Source: Agrypnia vestita
Taxonomy: Eukaryota; Arthropoda; Insecta; Trichoptera; Phryganeidae
Assembly (NCBI GenBank): GCA_016648135.1
Contig: JADDOH010000297.1
Span: 496,001-560,000, forward strand
Length of the DNA: 64,000 nt
Direction of reading: 5' to 3'
Shown here: positions 58,020-64,000 of the stretch, piece after piece
Numbering within the stretch: position 1 is the first letter of the stretch
How the letters are laid out: each line of letters starts with the position of its first letter
The notes under the pieces: generated by a model
The model's input: the letters and a program-made list of their open reading frames with translations, nothing else
What the model was told of the DNA's origin: nothing
Databases searched by the model: none
Position numbers and translations under genes: made by a program

Positions 58020-58205
58020 AATTTGTATTTTGAAAAGAAACCGAGATAGAAGATATATCTCGTAATATTCCTATCACAATAATTAACATGTTATTCAAAT
58101 TTTAATATCTCATAATATTCTAATAGATAAATATTTAATTTCGATTTTTTTCCAAATACGTGTTTAAATAAAAGTCATGCTTATTGTTCTAACTGCACGC
58201 CCCTG
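58020..58205 (-). mobile_element. hAT MITE, one clear end
   Basis: The right end is the inverse of CAGGGGCGTGCAGTTAGAAC with GCATGACTTTT after it, as in the 40300-40513 element. The body matches 22980-23200. The other terminus is not clear. Confidence 0.6.
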
Positions 58206-58447
58206 CAAAATATATACTTCTCTATGTAATAATGTCCGTCACTAACGCTATCGATTGGCTCAAATAACAATGAGGTAGGTGTAATATAATAAAGAGATAA
58301 AAGCAAAAAAGGTAGAAGCAAAAAAAAACACCATTCTCTATATAATAATGTCCATTATTAACCTTATCTAAAGCGCTGTTTTCACAGTCTTAACTGGCGG
58401 CCGAAGTATATAATATAATTACGTCATTTTTGGCGGGTTATGGCTAG
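58206..58447 (+). mobile_element. Helitron H2 3' end and unassigned flank
   Basis: ACGTCATTTTTGGCGGGTTA then TGG and CTAG (58444-58447) before T is the H2 3' terminus. Upstream, TCTCTATGTAATAATGTCCG and TCTCTATATAATAATGTCCA form a direct repeat about 120 bp apart. No 5' end of the H2 type was found. Confidence 0.55.
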
Positions 58448-58578
58448 TTCTTACTATTTTCAAACTAAGCTTAACATTTATTCTATGAAATTAAGATTAA
58501 CTTGCTGGTCTCCGGGAATAGAGAACCATCGACTAGTGGATTACTAGGCAAGATTCTTAACCATCAACTAGATTAATA
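58448..58578 (-). repeat. tRNA-derived SINE abutting a Helitron end
   Basis: The minus strand has CTAGTTGATGGTTAAGAATC, GTCGATGGTTCTCTATTCC (eroded B-box) and AAGTTAATCTTAATTTCATA, then TAAGCTTAGTTTGAAAATAG. The SINE tail begins directly after the Helitron CTAG. Confidence 0.75.
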
Positions 58579-58589
58579 AGCTACTCTAC

Positions 58590-58680
58590 AAGTATCACCA
58601 TTATCATCTATTAGTTCTACAACCCATGGTGGATCTTTTAAATCAAGAATTTTCCTCCTTTGAACTTCTTCTATTCGCTT
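58590..58680 (-). pseudogene. LINE 3' end
   Basis: The minus strand reads RKILDLKDPPWVV-type residues, then a GATGATAATGGTGAT tail. It is related to the LINE end at 47897-48115. Confidence 0.55.
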
Positions 58681-58689
58681 TTTCTTCTA

Positions 58690-59040
58690 TATACCTACCG
58701 GAGAATTGATAAGGCGACTTGAGACATTCAGGATGTGGATCTACAGAAGAATACTGAAAATAAGCCGGATGGACAGAGTTACGAATGATGATATTATGGT
58801 TCGGATGTATGAAGAAAAAGAAGTAATTAAAACAATAAAAATCCGAAAACTTCAATATCTCGGATAAGCAATGAGGTACCAGAGAAGTACGAGATCTTAT
58901 AGAATATAGGGAAAGACGGAAGTTGGGGTCCTGGAAGAAGGAGAAGATCATGGCTGAAATACCTGAAACAGTGGTTTGGCCAGTCTACTGTAGAGCTATT
59001 CCGGGCTGCAGAAAATAAAGTTCTCATAGCCAACATGATA
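58690..59040 (+). pseudogene. LINE reverse transcriptase C-terminus, + copy
   Basis: Conserved order: RRLETFRMWIYRRILKIS, RMDRVTNDDIMVRMYEEK, IRKLQYLG, then GQSTVELFRAAENKVLIAN in the next frames. Stops and frame changes show decay. It faces a minus-strand copy of the same region at 59042-59401. Confidence 0.8.
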
Positions 59041-59041
59041 G

Positions 59042-59401
59042 TCAACGAAGATGTTGATTATCACAACCTTGATAGTAGTTGCTTGAAATACTTGGACAGC
59101 GGATTTCCCGAACGATCACCTTAAGTTTTTCAGCCAGGATGTCCTTCGTCTTCCAGGACTTCTTCCGATCGCAGTTTTGTCTTGAATGGTATCTCTGTGT
59201 ATGCCACATGATATGGCCAAAATATTGTAATTTCTGGTATTTAATTGTTTTTAGAATTCCTTTTTTCTTTTGCATTCGGATCGTTACATTGTCATTTGTA
59301 ACCCTGTCAATCCAGCTTATTTTTAGAAGCCGTCTGTAGACCCACACCTCAAATGCTTCAAGTCGCTTCAGCATTGTTTCAGTGACTGTACATGATTCCA
59401 T
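59042..59401 (-). pseudogene. LINE reverse transcriptase C-terminus, minus copy
   Basis: The minus-strand frame gives KRLEAFEVWVYRRLLKISW, IDRVTNDNVTIRMQKKK, then IKYQKLQYFGHIMW and a basic tail. It is homologous to 58690-59040, so the two form a divergent inverted pair with their 3' ends meeting near 59041. The frame is open for 119 codons but is only a polymerase tail. Confidence 0.85.
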
Positions 59402-59479
59402 TGATCCCTGTTACGAAACTTTTCTGGATTTCCGAGTCATGAATATTGAAGACAGTGAAAAGAGACCCACCGCACACCC

Positions 59480-59730
59480 AAGGCCGTTTATGAACAACAG
59501 CTCCCATATCCCAATTTGGCATTTTTTTATCCTAAAGTGGTCATATGATCACACAAAACCGCTTCACTGTCATCAACAGTAAACCATACAATACAAAACA
59601 ATAGAATTAAATATGATACAATGATATTGTAGAGATATGTGAGAAAATACCGTAGAGAAAGTTAAACTAGGGACAATAGTCACTCCCCCGAGGGAAAAAT
59701 GAAAATAAAGTAGGACAAAACAAAGGACTC
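59480..59730 (+). repeat. Dispersed repeat G, uninterrupted copy
   Basis: AACAGCTCCCATATCCC, AAGTGGTCAT, CACAAAACCGCTTCACTGTC and then ACAATAGTCACTCCCCCGAG follow one another here. At 34860-35600 the same two halves are separated by about 350 bp that contain the palindromic MITE. Confidence 0.65.
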
Positions 59731-60146
59731 GCTGGTCTGGAAAAACCATTGCTGGCGGACATAAACCAAGCTTATGACGTTACAGGAATGGATTTAAAAA
59801 AAGAAAAAAAATCTTTTCAAAAGATGGAAATGATGAATCTTGGATTAAAGATGAAAATGGCTGGTAAAATATTGAAAATACTTAATATTGACCTTCCTAA
59901 TCTTCTTTCTGCATACAGACGATTCCTATTCGATCATCTTTCTATATTAATAAACCTTGGAACGTTATCTCATTGCAATCATTCAAGAATACACCGTGTT
60001 AAACTATCAGCTGGAAGTAGAACAGCTCACTGAAGCGAGATATTGGATAGTTTACCTTTCTAAATCAGAAAGTTTACAAATTACGTAAAGACGCAATCCT
60101 CAAATGACACGATCCATTGTGGATTAGATGTCCGCATTGCGTTGCT
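59731..60146. other. Unassigned DNA with a short open frame
   Basis: 59749-60033 is open on the + strand (KMAGKILKILNIDLPNLLSA) but lysine-rich and unrecognised. No gene is called. Confidence 0.3.
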
Positions 60147-60410
60147 TTATAGCACCGGTATTAACCTGTTCTTTGGCTCGTTGGTAGAACAGCGAGCACT
60201 GGTGATATCAGCCACCTCACGGTACATGCCCAGGTCGTGACTGTCAATTGTGAGGCCGGCACTACTCGTATTCAGCCCGGGTGAATGAACTCGTTCCGAA
60301 AGAACAGAATGGCACTTGAAATACATCGAAAATTCCCGCAAATTTGTCTGGGGACGTCTCGTCTTCATATGGAAAACTTGTAGTTCTTCTTGTCCCCTCA
60401 GACATTTCAT
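60147..60410 (-). CDS. Unrecognised minus-strand ORF
   Basis: An 87-codon frame from ATG with MKCLRGQEELQVFHMKTRR at the start and IDSHDLGMYREVADITSARC later. Composition is even and more protein-like than AT-driven ORFs nearby, and the block is GC-richer. I do not recognise the family. It may be a small exon, a retroelement fragment or chance. Confidence 0.25.
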   Translation of the reverse strand: MKCLRGQEELQVFHMKTRRPQTNLREFSMYFKCHSVLSERVHSPGLNTSSAGLTIDSHDLGMYREVADITSARCSTNEPKNRLIPVL

Positions 60411-61175
60411 TACGTGTATCTTAAATGCAGTGTTATATTAGTAGGTTTGCTTGTTAGAAAAATAATGTTTAAAACCCCTTCTCAACAACCCTTATAGCGA
60501 TTATTAAAAAGTCATTCGCTTTAATAAAAGTAAAATGATATTAATCTTGCAAAGATTCTAATTTAAATTTCTAAAAAGACTTGTTTTAAAGCGAATAAAT
60601 GTTTTCCATTCGATATGAGTTATTTTAATGATACAACATCATTTTAATATAACTCTATAACTATTGATATTTAGTCATGGTTATTTATTTATTTATTTAA
60701 GAAATAATATCTATACGTGATTTATTTTATAAAAATGATAACTAGTAAATATTTACAATCAAATTATTATCATACGAGTATGTTATACCTCACCAAAAAG
60801 AATTAAGATTCTTGTCAGTGGTGAGGGATAACCACTTAAAACCATATTGGTAGTGTAATCTAATTTAACAAACAACGAGAATTATAGGTAGTATAGTTAC
60901 TATTTATCTAATATATCGAAAAAAAATTAATAAGCAGCCACAACAAGACTAAATTCAATCACAAAAGCCTACTCTACAATAAATGAGAATCAATTCGGGT
61001 TCACCGGGGGAATGTGCACAAAAGACGCAACCGCAAAACATCCACCATTATGCAAATTTGGACAAATCAAGTAATTTCATAGGTATCTTCATCGATTCGA
61101 ATGATTACCTGAACATTTTCGAATCATGATTACCTGAACATTTTCGAATCATGATTAAGGCATAAAGGCATTTAA
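60411..61175. other. AT-rich DNA with a short tandem
   Basis: 61103-61155 has two copies of a 26-bp unit containing GATTACCTGAACATTTTCGA. Nothing else is recognised. Confidence 0.5.
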
Positions 61176-61320
61176 GAAAGACAATCGAATTAGTATATGT
61201 AAGCCATGTGTACGAGGTACGTTGTTTCGTTGTGTTGGTGTTTATACCCATAAACACCAACACAACGAAACAATGTGCGTCGTACCCACGGCTTACACAT
61301 ACTAATTCGATTGTTTTTCT
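61176..61320. mobile_element. Palindromic MITE related to 28147-28335
   Basis: Arms of about 65 bp (GAAAGACAATCGAATTAGTA, inverse at the right) meet at GTTTATACCCATAAAC. The inner AACACAACGAAACAATG is shared with the foldback at 28147-28335. Confidence 0.9.
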
Positions 61321-61578
61321 CAAATAGAGAGTGGTTTATGTACCTGTTAAATGTCTATGTAGGTACTTGCAGAATAGCTCTGTTACATCCTGTACATTGT
61401 ATTACTACTTTTTATACTTATATAGCAGATTTTTTATTAGAATATACATAATAATTAACATAAAAATTGTAAACTATTTTGAAATTAAGTTAAATGTGTA
61501 CAGTATAAAGATAATTTTTCCCTATTAGTATTTATTAAATTTATCATTTCACTGTGTCTTCTATTCTATTACTAATTA

Positions 61579-61725
61579 TCTATACTAATATATAAAGAGA
61601 TAAAGTGTGTATGTTTGGATATTGGAGGTAATCTTCGAAACTACTCATCCGATTTTAAAAATTCTTTCACCAATATTTAGAATTAACTTTCAGGGTATAC
61701 ATAGGCTATTTTCTGTTTTTGTTTT
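61579..61725 (+). mobile_element. Helitron H1, 5' end
   Basis: TCTATACTAATATATAAAGA after A, then AATCTTCGAAACTACTCATC and ATTCTTTCACCAATATTTAG. Similarity to 49518-50028 is lost near 61725 and no CTAG terminus follows. Confidence 0.75.
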
Positions 61726-61759
61726 ATTTAAATAAAATTAAAAAATAATTTCCTACTTT

Positions 61760-61990
61760 GAGCATGTTGCTAGAATAGGGAAACAACACGATGATCACTG
61801 GGAATGTACAAGAGAGGTTGATCTTCAATAAAAAAGACAGACCAAGCAGAAATTGAGAAGGAGAAGAAAGGACCGTGATGCTCTATAATGAGCTCATTGA
61901 CCAAGAGCGGGAGAGATAACGATCAAAGAAAGCAACTTCTGTAATGCTGACGTTGGACTGACATAAGCCGACCGGGCGTAAATCTATAAT
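61760..61990 (+). pseudogene. Possible LINE tail relic
   Basis: Scattered frames resemble a LINE polymerase end (GCATGTTGCTAGAATAG at the start; GACCGGGCG at the end), but stops are frequent. This is a weak call. Confidence 0.3.
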
Positions 61991-62340
61991 CAAATGTTTT
62001 TGACAGGAATTGTGTATCGATATATTCATAATAAATATTTACTTCAAATTATAATGTACACCCATTTTCTTTAACGGGGTGACGTCACATTCCTATTGAG
62101 AGAAATGCGCGCTTCGTGACGCCACAGGTGACATAACTCTTTCTCTGTACATTGATTTTTTTCTGCACCTCTTACCGGTTAGATAATACCGTTTCTTTTA
62201 AATAATTGTCACAACAAAATAATGGTTCGAGTTTCTAAAATGGTGTCAAATAAAACCATTGCTCAGACATGTGTCGGTAAATTAGTAGACTTCATGGCTT
62301 TATGAACCATTAAAAATATGCTGCACGGAATCGCGGAGGC
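61991..62340. other. Unassigned DNA
   Basis: 62078-62135 has TGACGTCACATTCC and TGACGCCACAGGTGACAT, CRE-like and E-box-like. No gene. Confidence 0.35.
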
Positions 62341-62708
62341 AAATGAAACACGTGAAATTAATTATAGTTTTTTATTGAATCCTGAAAGTCACCGAACACG
62401 AACTGAACTGGAGCAGTATGTATTATATAATTTGGACTAATTTCACACTCTTCACATGAGAATCTTGCACTTTGGAACATTTTATACTCGTCTTCTAGAG
62501 TAATCGCGTGTCTGTAAAAGCGAGTGATTCGATAGTGAATAAGTACGATCACGGACGTGCGAATAAATACTCTAGAAAACGAGTTTAAAATGTTCCAGAC
62601 AAGTGGAAGATTCTCGAGTGAAGAGTTTGAAATAAGTCCGAATTATATAATACTGCCCCGATTGAGTTCGTGTTCGGTAAAGAAATTTTCTGTTGCACGT
62701 TTCACATT
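62341..62708. mobile_element. Large foldback with about 160-bp arms
   Basis: The left arm runs from AAATGAAACACGTGAAATTA through GAACACGAACTGAACTGGAG and TTGGAACATTTTATACTCG. The inverse arm runs from CGAGTTTAAAATGTTCCAGA to GTTCGTGTTCGGTAAAG and CGTTTCACATT. The arms are imperfect and the loop is about 45 bp. There is no coding content. Confidence 0.88.
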
Positions 62709-63599
62709 ACTAGTAACAAATTTTATTTAAAAATTGAACACCCAGTGAATAAACATTGTATTTTAAAAAAAACTATATCATTTGATTTGAATGAATTAAT
62801 GTGCGAGTGATTCATCGCAGCCGTGACCCAATTGACCTCTCAAACAAAAAGTTGTATCTTGGTAGTATGGATACACATTGAATCAATTTATTAGCGACAC
62901 GTAATTTTTGTAAAGAAATTTACATCCTTGAGCAGTGAAAACAAATGAATAATTTATTTAGTAATTTTCCGCCTGTGTTATGATGACTTACGATCAGTCA
63001 CGGTCACTTTTTATGTCTGTTAGTCCATGACCATACTTTTACAAATAACCCGGGTTTTTGGCCTTTGGCTATTAACGTTAGTATAAATTAAGTGGATGGC
63101 GTCATCTGTATTACAAATCGTAGCGAATAGTTTCACGCGATATAGTATAATAGAAATAAATAATTCCTGCGAACTTTAAATGTATAAACATTATTCATTT
63201 ATCTCGGAAAATGCGTCAATTAATTTCCCAAAGAATAATAAATACCTTCGTAGTACTCGTACATCTTCAATGCGAGGAATCGCTCGCACTAAAAATCTGG
63301 GCAAAAATGATCGAAATAGAAATATTTCCAATAATTTTTTCTGTAAATAAAAAAATCCATTCTATATCTAATATTTTCACGAATCATGGCTTTAGGAGAG
63401 AAATGAAAACACTATTTCGCAACTTATCACTCATCTATAAACTCTGTATTATCGCTGGGAAATGCTTTCGAGAAATTTCTATTCAACACAAAAGTAGGCA
63501 CTCCACTTAATTATATGTCGCTTGGTTTACAACGTATGATGTTTTCGCCAAGGTTCACTGCTAATATCGCATCGTTAGAAACGTCAAAACAGCATTGAC
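62709..63599. other. Unassigned DNA
   Basis: 63092-63105 is a single GATGGCGTCATCT motif, as in the tandem at 8886. The ORF at 63211-63510 has no recognised domain. 63520-63600 aligns loosely with the region of the ORF at 35935-36117. Confidence 0.35.
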
Positions 63600-63840
63600 G
63601 CGCCACGGTCTGGACCCGCTATTTATACGTAACACGTTGGTTTTTCGATTCTTCAAGAACATTCCAGTGTTTACGATAATATTCCAGACGTTTGTAAACG
63701 TTTCCTGAATGTTATAGATAAATCTAGAGTGTAGTTTTGTGTTCTAAAATATACTAGGGACATCGACCTTATTGTTGTCATCGACATATCACGAAGGATT
63801 CTGGACGTAATCTTTTTTGATCATCTCGTTACAATATTAT
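63600..63840. promoter_or_regulatory. Repeat with heat-shock-element array, copy 2
   Basis: CTTCAAGAACATTCC (63651-63665) is a perfect three-unit heat shock element (TTC-GAA-TTC). It is followed by TATTCCAGACG and TTTCCTGAATG. The region through ATCATCTCGTTACAATATTA aligns with 36190-36400. HSF binding is inferred from the motif. Confidence 0.45.
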
Positions 63841-63855
63841 ACTACGATACATCAG

Positions 63856-63900
63856 TACAGGGTGTAACAGAGTACAATATTTTACTCTGTTACACCCTGT
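63856..63900. repeat. Perfect 19-bp hairpin
   Basis: TACAGGGTGTAACAGAGTA and its exact inverse are separated by 7 AT bases. It may be a solo pair of transposon ends or a terminator-like hairpin; nothing else supports either. Confidence 0.9.
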
Positions 63901-64000
63901 AGGGCAGTCTCGTGCCTAAAATACGAGTAAAAAATTTTATAAAAGCGTTGTCAAACTTTCAATGTGAATGTCTTATAGTCCAAAAAATACGACATCATTC

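Noticed and set aside
1..64000. CRISPR array, bacterial operon or phage
   Set aside because: No regularly spaced direct repeats with unique spacers; splice sites and eukaryotic transposons show an animal genome.

Overview
This is a window of an AT-rich animal genome, almost certainly an insect and probably a lepidopteran. Three things point that way: one exon with clear animal homology and splice signals on both sides; Helitrons whose TC-TATACTAATATATAAAGAGG-type start is familiar from moth and butterfly genomes; and a mix of mariner, hAT, tRNA-derived SINE and RTE-like LINE relics with many short TAGGTACCTA-like motifs. The order-level assignment is inference.

Only one host gene segment is secure: 23480-24106 (+), an exon encoding the rhodanese-like (CH2) MAP-kinase-docking domain of a DUSP10/MKP5-type dual-specificity phosphatase. 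It has an acceptor before it and a GTGAGT donor after it, and no catalytic phosphatase exon is visible in the remaining 40 kb. The first 330 bases (promoter-like, with a 53-codon ORF at 172-333 in good start context) could be an upstream first exon of the same or another gene. Most of the window therefore reads as very long introns or flanking DNA.

Layout: 1-3.1 kb promoter-like segment, then a TIR-bounded repeat with a 144-bp tandem duplication. 5-10.2 kb MITEs, a SINE, a LINE relic, a GC/tandem block and a hAT element. 10.4-12.3 kb a Helitron terminus with heat-shock-element-like motifs, a MITE and a GC-rich regulatory candidate. 14.4-16.5 kb a hAT relic inside a LINE relic, and a Helitron. 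17-23 kb dispersed repeats and a large foldback. 23.5-24.5 kb the DUSP exon and a pogo-like MITE just past its donor. 26-35 kb hAT and Helitron elements with exact target duplications, and palindromic MITEs. 35.9-36.4 kb a small minus-strand ORF below an HSE-like array. 38-53 kb repeats, GC islands and a complete small Helitron. 53.5-56 kb a Helitron interrupted by a full-length mariner and a hAT element. 56-64 kb another hAT relic with a SINE in it, inverted LINE relics, and foldbacks.

No intact autonomous transposon is visible: the mariner transposase has one frameshift, and the hAT and LINE reading frames are fragments. Assignments of host DNA between repeats are limited by the lack of transcript or comparative data.
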